A stretch of DNA of 17,567 nt from Marinilabiliaceae bacterium UBA5213 (GCA_002412555.1 DHVH01000287.1:1-17567), one strand, 5' to 3'; numbered from the stretch's first letter, positions 7,373 to 16,502 are shown. Notes: generated by a model from the letters alone, not told the origin. Made by a program: numbers and translations.

Positions 7373-9014
7373 TACCTATGCCAGGCACCCCGTATACCAG
7401 GCACCTACCGGCAGCAGGCTGCACGCTAAGTCCTGGCAGACCGAAGCACCTTTGCGCATGCTGCTGAATAACCTCCATGCCGAGGTGGCGGAAGATCCGG
7501 CCAACCTGATTGTTTATGGTGGCACGGGACAGGCAGCACGCAATCCCGAGGCCGTGAAAGAAATCATCCGCATCCTGCTGGAAATGGACGAGCACCACTC
7601 CCTGCTGGTGCAGTCGGGCAAGCCCATCGGGTTGGTCCGCTCCCACCCCTCAGCCCCTAGGGTACTCATCGCCAACAGCAATCTGGTACCCGCATGGGCC
7701 ACATGGGAGCATTTTAAGGAACTCCAATCACGGGGTCTCATGATGTACGGCCAAATGACGGCCGGCAGCTGGATTTACATAGGCTCTCAAGGTATTTTGC
7801 AGGGCACATGGGAGACGTTTGTGGAATGCGGCAAGAAATATTTTACGGGTGATTTGAAGCACCGACTCATTGCCTCAGCGGGCTTAGGCGGCATGGGGGG
7901 CGCACAACCATTGGCGGCTACCATGGCAGGCGCTTGTTTTTTGGGTGTTGACGTAGATCCCGAGCGCATCAAAAAACGCTTGCAGACCAACTACATTGAC
8001 CGCATGACCTGCGACTATGAAGAGGCCAAACAATGGGTGCTGGCGGCCCGCGATAAAGGGGAGGCGCTGTCGGTGGGACTGGTCGGTGACATCGGTGATG
8101 TACTGGAGCTGTTGCTGCGCGACAACATTACACCAGATATTCTGACCGACCAAACTTCGGCCCACGATCCGGTGAACGGTTATGTGCCCAACGGACTGTC
8201 ACTTCAGGAGGCCCTGGAGCTAAGAAAAAACGACCCCCAAACTTATAAAGAACGCTCCCTCAAAAGCATGGCGCGACACGTGGGTTTTATGCTACAACTC
8301 CAAGCGCGTGGAAGTGTTACCTTCGACTATGGAAACAACCTGCGGGAATTTGCCCGTCAGGGCGGCGAATCCCATGCCTTCGACTACAAGGGTTTTATTC
8401 CGGAGTTTATCCGTCCCCTCTTTTGTGAGGGACAAGGACCCTTTCGCTGGGTAGCTCTATCAGGCGATCCGGAAGACATTTATGCCACCGACCAGGCCCT
8501 GATGGAACTGTTCCACGACAACACCCACCTCATTCACTGGCTCACAGAGGCACGGAAGAAAGTGTCATTTCAGGGACTGCCCAGCCGCATTTGCTGGCTG
8601 GGCATGGGCGACCGGGAAAAAGCGGGCCTGTGCTTCAACGAGCTGGTGAAAAGCGGTCGGGTCAAGGCCCCCATCGTCATCGGTCGCGACCACCTCGACT
8701 GCGGATCGGTGGCCTCCCCCAACCGGGAGACGGAGGCCATGATGGACGGCAGCGATGCGGTGTCGGACTGGCCCTTACTGAACCTAATGGCCAATACGGC
8801 TGGTGGTGCCACCTGGGTCTCTTTTCACCATGGCGGCGGCGTGGGCATGGGTTATTCCCAGCATGCCGGCATGGTGGTGCTGGCCGATGGCAGCGACCGG
8901 GCGGCGGAGTGCCTGTCACGTGTGCTATACAACGACCCGGCTATGGGCATTTTTCGCCATGCAGATGCCGGCTACCGATCGGCCCAGGAAAACCGGGAAA
9001 GCTTAAATCTTTAA
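7350..9014 (+). CDS. hutU: Urocanate hydratase (urocanase)
   Basis: The enzyme converts urocanate to 4-imidazolone-5-propionate using tightly bound NAD+ as an electrophile. With ATG at 7350 it has 554 residues, the usual length of the standard urocanase. The NAD-binding glycine-rich segment GLGGMGGAQP begins at residue 178. The conserved Cys415 lies in SRICWLGMGDR, the position of the active-site cysteine of the Pseudomonas enzyme. The signature blocks IVIGRDHLDCGSVASPNR and FHHGGGVGMGYSQH are present. The open frame can begin at TTG 7335, but the ATG five codons later matches the family's N-terminus better. Either way the start lies inside hutH. A 56-bp gap with a short palindrome separates it from hutI. 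Confidence 0.96.
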   Translation: MKYSEFIDTYARHPVYQAPTGSRLHAKSWQTEAPLRMLLNNLHAEVAEDPANLIVYGGTGQAARNPEAVKEIIRILLEMDEHHSLLVQSGKPIGLVRSHPSAPRVLIANSNLVPAWATWEHFKELQSRGLMMYGQMTAGSWIYIGSQGILQGTWETFVECGKKYFTGDLKHRLIASAGLGGMGGAQPLAATMAGACFLGVDVDPERIKKRLQTNYIDRMTCDYEEAKQWVLAARDKGEALSVGLVGDIGDVLELLLRDNITPDILTDQTSAHDPVNGYVPNGLSLQEALELRKNDPQTYKERSLKSMARHVGFMLQLQARGSVTFDYGNNLREFARQGGESHAFDYKGFIPEFIRPLFCEGQGPFRWVALSGDPEDIYATDQALMELFHDNTHLIHWLTEARKKVSFQGLPSRICWLGMGDREKAGLCFNELVKSGRVKAPIVIGRDHLDCGSVASPNRETEAMMDGSDAVSDWPLLNLMANTAGGATWVSFHHGGGVGMGYSQHAGMVVLADGSDRAAECLSRVLYNDPAMGIFRHADAGYRSAQENRESLNL

Positions 9015-9020
9015 AACAAA

Positions 9021-9035
9021 TACTTATTATAAGTA
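9021..9035. repeat. Perfect short palindrome between hutU and hutI
   Basis: TACTTAT and ATAAGTA are perfect inverted 7-bp arms around a central T, in the only sizeable gap within the hut operon. No T-run follows, so it is not a normal terminator. It could be an operator, an RNA processing site or chance in an AT-rich gap. Confidence 0.45.
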
Positions 9036-9070
9036 CTTGAGGATTAAAAAAAACTATAAAATAGGGATAG

Positions 9071-10297
9071 ATGATACTGATCGGACCTTTTAAACAGCTG
9101 GTGACCATGGCCGAACTGCCTGAGAGGGGAGCGCTATCGGACCACCAGCTCCAGATCATTCCCAATGGCGGCGTGCTGATCGCCAAAGGCCACTTTCAGG
9201 CCGTGGGTGATTTTGAGCAACTAAAATCTGAGGCCAACCCCTCTTCCATCCAGTTCATGGACCAGGACCTCGTGGCCTTTCCGGGATTGATCGATGCCCA
9301 TACGCACATCTGCTGGGCGGGTTCACGGGCGAGTGATTACGCCGCGCGCCTCTCGGGACAAAGCTATCAGGAGATAGCTGCCAGGGGAGGCGGCATCTGG
9401 AGCACCGTGACCCAGACCAGGGCAGCCACCTTTGAACAACTGACTGATCTCACCGACCATCGTGCCCAGAACTTGCTGAAACAAGGCATCACCACCATTG
9501 AAGTGAAAAGCGGTTATGGCTTGTCGGTGGAACATGAGCTCAAAATACTGCAGGCCATTGCCCAGGCAGACACCTTGTGTATACCACAACTGATACCTAC
9601 TTGTCTGGCCGCCCACATGCTGCCCCATGATTTTGAAGGTTCTGAAGCGGACTATCTCAGCAATCTGGTCCACCACCTGCTACCCAAAGCCATGAAGCAA
9701 AGCCTGGCCAACCGGGTGGACATTTTCGTGGAAAAGGTTGCTTTTTCAGCCACTGCCGCTAAAAACTATTTGCTAAAGGCCAAAGCCATGGGCTTTGACC
9801 TGATCATTCACGGCAACCAGTTTACCTCAGGTAGCGTGCAACTGGCCAACGACGTGGAAGCCTTGAGCATTGACCATCTGGAAACCACACCACCCGATGA
9901 AATCCTGGCTCTGGCCAAAGGCAACACCATACCAATTGTGCTGCCGGGAGCGTCTATCGGGCTGGCAGAACCTTTTGCGCCGGCCCGTCAATTACTCGAT
10001 GCGGGCACTTCTTTGGTCATTGCCTCCGACTGGAACCCAGGATCGGCACCCATGGGCAACCTGCTGGTGCAGGCAGCCATTCTGGGGGTAGCTCAGAAAC
10101 TAACGATGGCCGAGACCTGGGCTGCATTAACCATAAGGGCAGCACGGGCCTTGAAATTAAATGACCGTGGCTGCATCCAACGGGGACATCTGGCCGACCT
10201 CATCGCTTTTCCCACCCGTAATTATCAGGAAGTCTTGTACCATCAGGGGCAAATGCTTCCCGAAAAAATTTGGAAAAATGGTATTTTAACCAAATAA
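9071..10297 (+). CDS. hutI: Imidazolonepropionase
   Basis: This metal-dependent amidohydrolase opens the imidazolone ring of 4-imidazolone-5-propionate to give N-formimino-L-glutamate. It has 408 residues, the normal length. The first metal ligands are His77 and His79 in PGLIDAHTH. His247 lies in LIIHGNQF, and the distal metal-site Asp320 in IASDWNPGSAP. The family block RGGGIWSTVTQTR, which contacts substrate, is present. The start ATG at 9071 has GGG four bases upstream as a weak ribosome site. It is followed by ftcD after 11 bp, so the two are almost certainly on one transcript. Confidence 0.95.
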   Translation: MILIGPFKQLVTMAELPERGALSDHQLQIIPNGGVLIAKGHFQAVGDFEQLKSEANPSSIQFMDQDLVAFPGLIDAHTHICWAGSRASDYAARLSGQSYQEIAARGGGIWSTVTQTRAATFEQLTDLTDHRAQNLLKQGITTIEVKSGYGLSVEHELKILQAIAQADTLCIPQLIPTCLAAHMLPHDFEGSEADYLSNLVHHLLPKAMKQSLANRVDIFVEKVAFSATAAKNYLLKAKAMGFDLIIHGNQFTSGSVQLANDVEALSIDHLETTPPDEILALAKGNTIPIVLPGASIGLAEPFAPARQLLDAGTSLVIASDWNPGSAPMGNLLVQAAILGVAQKLTMAETWAALTIRAARALKLNDRGCIQRGHLADLIAFPTRNYQEVLYHQGQMLPEKIWKNGILTK

Positions 10298-10308
10298 ACT
10301 CAAGCCTC

Positions 10309-12006
10309 ATGGACCAAATAATTGAATGCGTACCCAACTTTAGTGAAGGCAATAACCCGGAAACGATCCGACAAATTACAGAGGTCATACAGTCCGTTGA
10401 CAAGGTCCGGCTTATTGATGTAGATGCCGGTAAAGCCACCAATCGAACGGTGGTTACTTTTGTGGGGCCTCCGGCGGCCGTCTGCGAAGCAGCATTTTTA
10501 GCGGTTCAAAAAGCCGCTCAACTCATTGACATGCGCACCCATAAAGGGGCCCATCCCCGCTTTGGCGCCACTGATGTGCTGCCCCTGGTACCGGTCAAAG
10601 GTATCAGCATGGAAGAAACCGCCAGTCTGGCCCGCCAGCTGGCACAACGCATTGGTGAAGAACTCCATATCCCGGTCTATTGTTACGAAAACGCCGCCTT
10701 CGAAGAAAAAAGAAAAAATTTGGCCAACTGCCGCTCAGGCGAATACGAAGGCTTATCGCAAAAGCTAAGTCAGCCAGAATGGAAACCAGATTTTGGTCCG
10801 GCACTCTTTAATGAAAAAGTAGCCAAATCAGGCGCTACCGCCGTAAGCGCCAGAAATTTTTTGGTGGCCTACAACATCAATCTGAACACCACCTCTACCA
10901 GATGGGCCAATGCCATTGCCTTTGACATCCGTGAAAAAGGACGGGTAAAAAGAGAGGGTCATCCGCTCACCGGCAAACCCTTGAAGGATGCCAACGGGCA
11001 ACCAGTTTTCCAACCCGGTCTGCTGAAAGGGGTCAAGGGCATAGGCTGGTACATCGAAGAATATGGCATTGCGCAGTTATCCTTCAATATCACCGACATT
11101 AACCAGACCACCATTCATCAAACATTCGAAGCGGCGTGCCAACGCGCTGAAGTACGTGGCATTCGGGTGACCGGCTCCGAACTGGTAGGCGTGGTGCCAC
11201 TGCAGGCCATGTTGGATGCAGGACGCCATTTTCTCCACAAACAAAGGCGCTCGGCCGGGGTGTCCGACGAGGAGTTGATTAAAATTGCAGTGAAGTCGCT
11301 CGGATTGGATGAACTGGGGCCTTTTGATCCTGAAAAGAAAATTATTGAATATCTGATCGAAGATCCTGTGTCTAATCAATTAGTTAATAGTTCAGTACGG
11401 AATTTTATCGAAAACACCGCCTCCGAATCTCCTGCTCCTGGAGGGGGTTCGGCTTCCGCTTGCATGGGGGCCATGGGGGCGGCCCTGGGTGTTATGGTGG
11501 CCAACCTGTCGGCCCACAAAAGAGGCTGGGACGAGCAATGGGAGATCTTTGCCCAATGGGCCGAAAAAGGTAAAGCCTATCAGGACCAGTTGCTACAACT
11601 GGTGGATGAAGACGCCAATGCTTTCAATGCCATCCTATCTGCCTTTCAGCTACCAAAAAACACAGAGCATGAAAAGCGGCATCGACAAGATGCCATTCAA
11701 AACGCCACGCGCTATGCCATAGAAGTCCCGCTAAAAGTCATGCAACTGAGCTACCAATCCATGGAAGTAATGAAAGTGATGGCCGATTTGGGAAATCCCA
11801 ATTCGATCTCCGATGTTGGTGTGGGCGCCATAGCAGCCAGGGCGGCGGTAATGGGAGCAGCACTGAATGTTCGAATAAATGCCAATGAGTTTAGTGATAA
11901 AAACTATATAGACAGTATTTTAAATATCGTTACAGAAATCATTACTAAAACTAATCAACTGGAAGAAGAAATTTTGACCATTGTGTACCGCCAAATGCAG
12001 AGCTAA
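10309..12006 (+). CDS. ftcD: Fused glutamate formimidoyltransferase / formimidoyl-THF cyclodeaminase
   Basis: This bifunctional enzyme moves the formimino group of formiminoglutamate to tetrahydrofolate, releasing glutamate, and then deaminates formimino-THF to 5,10-methenyl-THF. It has 565 residues from ATG 10309; the open frame to 10270 lies within hutI and was excluded. Residues about 1-325 are the transferase (MDQIIECVPNFSEG start; His82 in THKGAHPRFGATD, at the same number as the proposed catalytic His of mammalian FTCD as I recall it). Residues about 350-565 are the all-helical cyclodeaminase (APGGGSASA near 375, GNPNSISDVGVGA). The fusion matches mammalian FTCD; many other bacteria keep separate proteins or use a HutF/HutG route. 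It closes the hut operon, which thus yields one glutamate and a folate one-carbon unit. No clear terminator follows. Confidence 0.95.
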   Translation: MDQIIECVPNFSEGNNPETIRQITEVIQSVDKVRLIDVDAGKATNRTVVTFVGPPAAVCEAAFLAVQKAAQLIDMRTHKGAHPRFGATDVLPLVPVKGISMEETASLARQLAQRIGEELHIPVYCYENAAFEEKRKNLANCRSGEYEGLSQKLSQPEWKPDFGPALFNEKVAKSGATAVSARNFLVAYNINLNTTSTRWANAIAFDIREKGRVKREGHPLTGKPLKDANGQPVFQPGLLKGVKGIGWYIEEYGIAQLSFNITDINQTTIHQTFEAACQRAEVRGIRVTGSELVGVVPLQAMLDAGRHFLHKQRRSAGVSDEELIKIAVKSLGLDELGPFDPEKKIIEYLIEDPVSNQLVNSSVRNFIENTASESPAPGGGSASACMGAMGAALGVMVANLSAHKRGWDEQWEIFAQWAEKGKAYQDQLLQLVDEDANAFNAILSAFQLPKNTEHEKRHRQDAIQNATRYAIEVPLKVMQLSYQSMEVMKVMADLGNPNSISDVGVGAIAARAAVMGAALNVRINANEFSDKNYIDSILNIVTEIITKTNQLEEEILTIVYRQMQS

Positions 12007-12093
12007 AGCAAATTAATGGATAATAGGATTAAACTACCTCCTTTCAGCACGATTGAAAATAATATTACTAGAATAGTTTTACAATCAGATTGA

Positions 12094-13308
12094 TTAAACC
12101 AACATCATCCCGGGATGATTGCCCGTAATACAGCGGCCTCCGGCAGGCGTTACCACAAAGGTGTTTTCAATGCCTACCATACCTATGCCAGCGATGCCCT
12201 TTTTTGGCTCCACGGCAAAGACCATATGCTCCTGCAAAGGTTCATCAAAGCCTTTAGCTAAAACGGGTAACTCATCAACTGTCAAGCCAATGGCATGGCC
12301 CAAGAATTTTACTTGTCGTTGGCCGTAGCCCATAAAATTCTTTACAAACTGGGGATTTAAACTAGCCATAATGGATTCATAAATCTCAGACGGCCTATTG
12401 CCCGGCTTTAACTGATCAGCTATTTTGTGCTGAAGATCAACGCATTGCTTGTGGACATTTAACACTTCTTCGGGTAGCTTTCCGCCAAACTGATATACCA
12501 TGGTTTTATCAGTATGATAGCCATTAACCCCAACGGCCATGTCCACAAAAACAAGCTCCCCTTTTTTCAACCGTCGCTCACGACTGCCCAATCCGGGCAT
12601 GGCAGGACTCATGCCATAGTTACCTCCGGGTCCGTTAAAACTGGTGGGATAAAGCGAGCTCTCGCCAAAACCAATCTGCCCAACCATCATCTCGGTATCA
12701 AACATGCTGAATCGGGCTACGCCTTGATGCCCCTCTTCCAACATCGCCTGGTATAAAGCCCCGGCCAATTCCAACTCACTCATGCCTTCACGTAGAATTG
12801 TCGGCATGCGCACTTCAAGCACCCGCTGGTGTACGGCTCCGGCTTGTTCCATATAATCCAACTCCCAGATGCTTTTTACCGCCCGCGTCATTGCCAGTTG
12901 AAAGTCCAATGATTTATACGCTGAAAACGGGAAGTGCTTTTGAAAGCGTTGATACATCGCTAAGGGGACAAACTCCGTCTCCAAGTAGACGACTTTGGGA
13001 AGTTGTGGATAGGCCACTGCAACCTCGCGATAACTTTCCATTGGATGGATGGATGGAAAGAGCGACTCATCCATGGTGCGCTCATAACTGCGACGCGCCC
13101 ATAGGGTGGCCGACTTTCCCCGCTCAATCAGTAACATGCCCTCCGGCATGCTTCCGGTGAAATAAAGCAGATTGATCTTACTAAAAACCAACGCCATTTC
13201 CCATTCAGGATGGCTCAAAGTCATCTGCTCCTGAAAACGCTGCATGCGTTGATTCAATTCAGACAAAGGGACTTGATGACACATCGTTATATTTTTTATT
13301 TGACTCAT
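12094..13308 (-). CDS. M24-family metallopeptidase (Xaa-Pro aminopeptidase-like)
   Basis: The 404-residue cytosolic-type protein is a dimetal peptidase of the pita-bread fold; most relatives cleave the first residue from peptides with Pro in position two. The creatinase-like N-terminal domain covers about 15-145 and the catalytic domain about 150-390. All five metal ligands are visible: Asp256 and Asp267 in FVDMAVGVNGYHTDKT, His338 in GHAIGLTVDELP, Glu367 in FAVEPKKG, and Glu381 in GIENTFVV. There is no signal peptide. The start ATG at 13308 is used; ATG 13284 is also possible. It is convergent with the hut operon (87-bp gap, no evident hairpin) and lies 66 bp downstream of the pectinesterase on the same strand. 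A role in supplying amino acids from peptides would suit the hut neighbour, but that is inference. Confidence 0.9.
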   Translation of the reverse strand: MSQIKNITMCHQVPLSELNQRMQRFQEQMTLSHPEWEMALVFSKINLLYFTGSMPEGMLLIERGKSATLWARRSYERTMDESLFPSIHPMESYREVAVAYPQLPKVVYLETEFVPLAMYQRFQKHFPFSAYKSLDFQLAMTRAVKSIWELDYMEQAGAVHQRVLEVRMPTILREGMSELELAGALYQAMLEEGHQGVARFSMFDTEMMVGQIGFGESSLYPTSFNGPGGNYGMSPAMPGLGSRERRLKKGELVFVDMAVGVNGYHTDKTMVYQFGGKLPEEVLNVHKQCVDLQHKIADQLKPGNRPSEIYESIMASLNPQFVKNFMGYGQRQVKFLGHAIGLTVDELPVLAKGFDEPLQEHMVFAVEPKKGIAGIGMVGIENTFVVTPAGGRCITGNHPGMMLV

Positions 13309-13374
13309 GTACCTAACAATATTGTAAAATTATCTGAAGTCATAATTCAATTAAACACTTTAAAATATTAATTA

Positions 13375-14352
13375 TTAATAGTTTATTTTCCAAGAAATAT
13401 GACCGAGATTAAAAAACTTTTCTAGCGTATATTCTTCTGCTTCCTCAGATGTTAATTGATGCGACCAACCAACACGTCGATCATATGTGGCACCGGGACC
13501 CTCATTTTGATACTCTGCATACCAAACAGTTTCGTCACGGTGGGTGCCCGCCCAGTTGCTCCAACCTTCAGGTAGAATATGACCACCCAAACGACATTTA
13601 ACAAAAACCACTTTGGCAAAGTCGCGCCAGGGTCGACCAAGGAAAACTGCATCAATCCCTACATCGGCAGTTAATTCACTCTCTAGAAATAAATAGCCAT
13701 AAGGTATTTGCTCCGGTGTGCTGGCAGCCGTGATATAAGAAGAGCTTTTGCTGTGAATTTGACAACGGTAGAATGCAGCAGTGGCCTCTCCAAAAATAAA
13801 ATCGGTGGTACCTTCAATGTAACACGCATGAAAAAACTGCCTTGCCCCTTCTCCAGCTGCGTAAACCGTATCCTGATGCCCCAGGAAACTGCAATTCTCA
13901 AAATGGCAGCGATCGCCCTCCACATGCAAAGCAACTGCTTGCCCTACTGGTCCGGAGGAGTTCTCAACCGTAATGTTCTTCATGGTAAAATCATTGGACT
14001 CTACTTTAAGCGTATAGGTATGAAAAGTGCTGTTGCGTCCTAAATCCATTTTATTGAAATAATCACCATAAGTAATAATAGTATACTCCTTACTTTCACC
14101 TATTAAAGACAAATGAGTATTCCAGGAGTATACGCGCACCTTTTCATTATAAACCCCATTTTTAATAAAAATAAAAATGGGCTGATCGGGGAAAGCTTTG
14201 GAGGCATTAATGGCAGACTGGATGGTAGTAAAATCTCCTGATCCGTCGCTGGCGACCGTAAAGTCGTAGGACAGTTCCGCCTTTATCGGCCCTACCAATA
14301 TAAACCAAAGAAAAAGGCAATAACAAACCTTAAATTGTTTATGGATATACAT
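13375..14352 (-). CDS. Secreted pectinesterase (carbohydrate esterase family 8)
   Basis: This enzyme removes methyl ester groups from homogalacturonan, giving pectate open to lyases and hydrolases, plus methanol. The 325-residue product has an N-terminal signal peptide (hydrophobic core about residues 8-21, likely cleavage near KAE), so it acts in the periplasm or at the cell surface. The CE8 beta-helix motifs and active-site residues are all present: Gln138 in GQAVALHV, Gln160 and Asp161 in GHQDTVY, Asp184 in EGTTDFIFG, and Arg240 and Trp242 in LGRPW. The length is typical of a single-domain bacterial enzyme. It is divergent from the sensor/regulator at 14621 and near a SusC-like receptor, which marks it as part of a pectin utilisation locus. 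No lipobox cysteine is seen at the cleavage region. Confidence 0.94.
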   Translation of the reverse strand: MYIHKQFKVCYCLFLWFILVGPIKAELSYDFTVASDGSGDFTTIQSAINASKAFPDQPIFIFIKNGVYNEKVRVYSWNTHLSLIGESKEYTIITYGDYFNKMDLGRNSTFHTYTLKVESNDFTMKNITVENSSGPVGQAVALHVEGDRCHFENCSFLGHQDTVYAAGEGARQFFHACYIEGTTDFIFGEATAAFYRCQIHSKSSSYITAASTPEQIPYGYLFLESELTADVGIDAVFLGRPWRDFAKVVFVKCRLGGHILPEGWSNWAGTHRDETVWYAEYQNEGPGATYDRRVGWSHQLTSEEAEEYTLEKFFNLGHISWKINY

Positions 14353-14547
14353 GCTATTTATAATTGTTTATCAAAAACTTATTATAACAAATAAAAAAAA
14401 TTCCGAAACAGAAAAACTGACAAGGTTTTTTCAAAAGTTAAGCTAAAGATAATCAGTTTAGATGTAAATAAACATCCTGAAGGCCATTTATAAGCCTGGC
14501 AAAATCCTACGGATAACCTTTGTCTGGCATTTAAAAAGGGGACCTGC
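14353..14547. other. AT-rich divergent spacer, pectinesterase side
   Basis: This stretch between the pectinesterase start and the regulator promoter contains no plausible gene. It holds a minor inverted repeat (GATGT 14461-14465, ACATC 14472-14476) and a run of A at about 14393-14400. I found no exact TAnnTTTG element facing the pectinesterase, although its promoter should lie here. Confidence 0.5.
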
Positions 14548-14578
14548 TTTGTAAAATGCATCGAGATGCTTATTTTTG
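14548..14578 (+). promoter_or_regulatory. Consensus Bacteroidota promoter of the sensor/regulator, with spacer palindrome
   Basis: TTTG (14548-14551), a 19-bp spacer and TATTTTTG (14571-14578) fit the Bacteroides -33/-7 consensus exactly. The transcript would start near 14585, about 36 nt before ATG 14621. The spacer contains GCATC-GA-GATGC (14558-14569), inverted 5-bp arms between the two elements, where a bound protein would block transcription. Confidence 0.7.
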
Positions 14579-14620
14579 TTATGGTTCAGTGTTCTTTTTT
14601 GTATATTCAACTGCAAAGCT

Positions 14621-16291
14621 ATGAAGTCTTCCGTTTTATTGATAGCCTCATTTTTGCTGGGCATATCCCAACCTTCCCAAGCCAAACAAAACGAAGTGGA
14701 TTCCCTGCTTTTGGTACTCGACAAGGAATTGAAAAACAGAGCACACTACACTCAACAAAGAGAAGCCAGAATTGACTTTTTAAAGGAAACTCTGGCTGAA
14801 AGCAGCAATATACAAAACCAGTATACCATTAATTACAAACTTTTCGAGGTCTACCAACCATTTGTTTGTGATTCAGCAATTTTCTACCTGGAGCGCAATC
14901 TGAACTTGGCCAAAAACTTTGAAGATATGTACGCTTATCATGAGACTGAAATACATTTGGCTCATCTGCTTTCCTCAAGTGGGATGTACAAGGAAGCGGT
15001 AGATATTTTAGATAACGTGCCTCTGGAAGCCCTGCCAAGAAATTTAGAACTTCAACTGTTCCACGCCTATGATCATGTCTATGGTGAGTTGGCCTTTTAT
15101 TCACGATCGGAACTGCTTAAAACCAATTACTACAGAATTGCCCGCCAATATAAAACCAAACTTTTCCAGATGCTTGATACCAAATCAGACCTGTATCTAA
15201 GCATGCTGGAAACCAACTATCGTGATTCTGGCAACATCGATTTGGCGCTGAGGGCCAATGATAAAAGAATGGCCCAGATCGCACCAGATGATCCGCTTTA
15301 TGCGCTGGTTACCTTTCACCGTTCATTGGCTTACAAACAACAAAATGATCCTGTTTCGAGGAAAAAATACCTCATTCTATCAGCCATTTCTGACACCCGG
15401 TCGGCCATTAAGGACAATGCCTCCATTACGCTCTTGGCCAATATCCTGTTCGAAGAAGGCGACCTCAAAAGAGCATACAACTACATCAGATACGCCATGG
15501 ATGATGCTAATTTTTACAATGCCAAACTAAGAAATGCCCAGGTTTCAGAGATTCAGCCCATTATAGACCGCACCTACAATGTTCGTAACGAGCAGCAAAA
15601 ACAACAACTGCGTCTGTTCTTGGGCTTATCCGTCCTGCTGTTCCTTTTCTCCATAGTCTCACTCTGGATTATTTACACACAAAAAAGAAAGCTGCAAAAA
15701 GCTCACGGCAAGGTGAAAATCTATAATAGCCAGTTACAGCAACTGAACTACGACCTTAATGAGGTCAACTTCCGGTTAAAGCACGTCAATAGCAGTCTTG
15801 CTGAGGCCAACCACGTTAAGGAAGAGTACATCGGTTTGTTTTTGAGTATCTGTTCTACCTACATCGACAAAATGGAAGAAATGCGCAAAATGGTTAACCG
15901 GGAAATTACCAAAGGGCGGGTAGCTGAACTATTAACCTACACCAAATCCGGCAGCTTCATCGACAATGAACTCAAGGAGTTCTATAACAACTTCGACAAC
16001 ACCTTTTTACATCTTTATCCCAACTTTGTCAAAGAATTTAACAACCTACTACAACCACAGGAACGCATAGAGCTAAAACCTGGAGAAATGCTGAATACAG
16101 AACTCCGAATATTTGCGCTCATCCGGTTAGGAATTCCTGATAGTTCCAAAATTGCTGGGCTACTCCGCTACTCCGTCAACACCATCTATAATTATCGGGC
16201 AAAAATCAAAAGCAAATCCATTGTACAGCGAGACGACTTTGAGAAACTGGTTATAGCAATTAATGCGCCTAATAAAGAAGAGACCAATTAA
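14621..16291 (+). CDS. Membrane-spanning sensor/transcription regulator, DUF6377 type
   Basis: The 556-residue protein resembles DUF6377 regulators found next to SusC/SusD loci. It has a signal peptide (MKSSVLLIASFLLG, ending near SQAKQ), then a periplasmic helical region to about 325 that looks like TPR repeats (EEGDLKRAYNYIRYAMDDA). A transmembrane helix spans about 330-352 (LFLGLSVLLFLFSIVSLWII), followed by a coiled coil at about 355-400 and a cytoplasmic domain. The C-terminus holds a LuxR-like helix-turn-helix at about 493-535 (ELRIFALIRLGIPDSSKIAGLL, split here as two helices, then SVNTIYNYRAKIKSKS). It probably senses a periplasmic oligosaccharide and controls the receptor gene 282 bp downstream. 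The frame is open back to TTG 14576, but that overlaps the -7 element, so ATG 14621 is chosen. It has no histidine kinase or receiver domain. Confidence 0.87.
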   Translation: MKSSVLLIASFLLGISQPSQAKQNEVDSLLLVLDKELKNRAHYTQQREARIDFLKETLAESSNIQNQYTINYKLFEVYQPFVCDSAIFYLERNLNLAKNFEDMYAYHETEIHLAHLLSSSGMYKEAVDILDNVPLEALPRNLELQLFHAYDHVYGELAFYSRSELLKTNYYRIARQYKTKLFQMLDTKSDLYLSMLETNYRDSGNIDLALRANDKRMAQIAPDDPLYALVTFHRSLAYKQQNDPVSRKKYLILSAISDTRSAIKDNASITLLANILFEEGDLKRAYNYIRYAMDDANFYNAKLRNAQVSEIQPIIDRTYNVRNEQQKQQLRLFLGLSVLLFLFSIVSLWIIYTQKRKLQKAHGKVKIYNSQLQQLNYDLNEVNFRLKHVNSSLAEANHVKEEYIGLFLSICSTYIDKMEEMRKMVNREITKGRVAELLTYTKSGSFIDNELKEFYNNFDNTFLHLYPNFVKEFNNLLQPQERIELKPGEMLNTELRIFALIRLGIPDSSKIAGLLRYSVNTIYNYRAKIKSKSIVQRDDFEKLVIAINAPNKEETN

Positions 16292-16300
16292 GAGGCTTAG

Positions 16301-16325
16301 TTAAAGTATAACTTTAATGCTTTTT
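16301..16325 (+). terminator. Possible weak terminator after the regulator
   Basis: TTAAAGT and ACTTTAA form perfect 7-bp arms around ATA, with a T-run (16321-16325) three bases after the stem. The stem is AT-rich and thus weak. It would separate the regulator transcript from the receptor operon. Confidence 0.35.
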
Positions 16326-16439
16326 GGGCAAAACACCATTTCCAGATATCTTTCAAAAATTACATTTTTAAACACTTTCAGCGCTTACGATCTTTCCTAT
16401 CCCATCCACTTTTTTTATAAACCCTCTTTTATTCAAATG

Positions 16440-16471
16440 GCTATTTAATAGCATTTTACACTATAAAATGC
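16440..16471. repeat. Two overlapping palindromes upstream of the SusC-like gene
   Basis: GCTATT-T-AATAGC (16440-16452) and GCATTTTA-CACTA-TAAAATGC (16451-16471) are both perfect inverted repeats and share the bases GC at 16451-16452. They end about 55 bp before the -7 element of the receptor promoter, a usual place for an activator site. They could equally be alternative RNA hairpins or a chance effect of AT-rich DNA. Confidence 0.5.
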
Positions 16472-16502
16472 CATCCTGATATCCACATTACACCTCATCT
16501 GA

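Noticed and set aside
8591..9040. 149-codon plus-strand frame overlapping the end of hutU
   Set aside because: It is a frame-shifted reading of the conserved urocanase C-terminus in GC-rich DNA; the hutU frame is intact there.
12007..12093. Bidirectional terminator between ftcD and the M24 peptidase
   Set aside because: The convergent spacer was inspected on both strands and shows no stem with a T-run.
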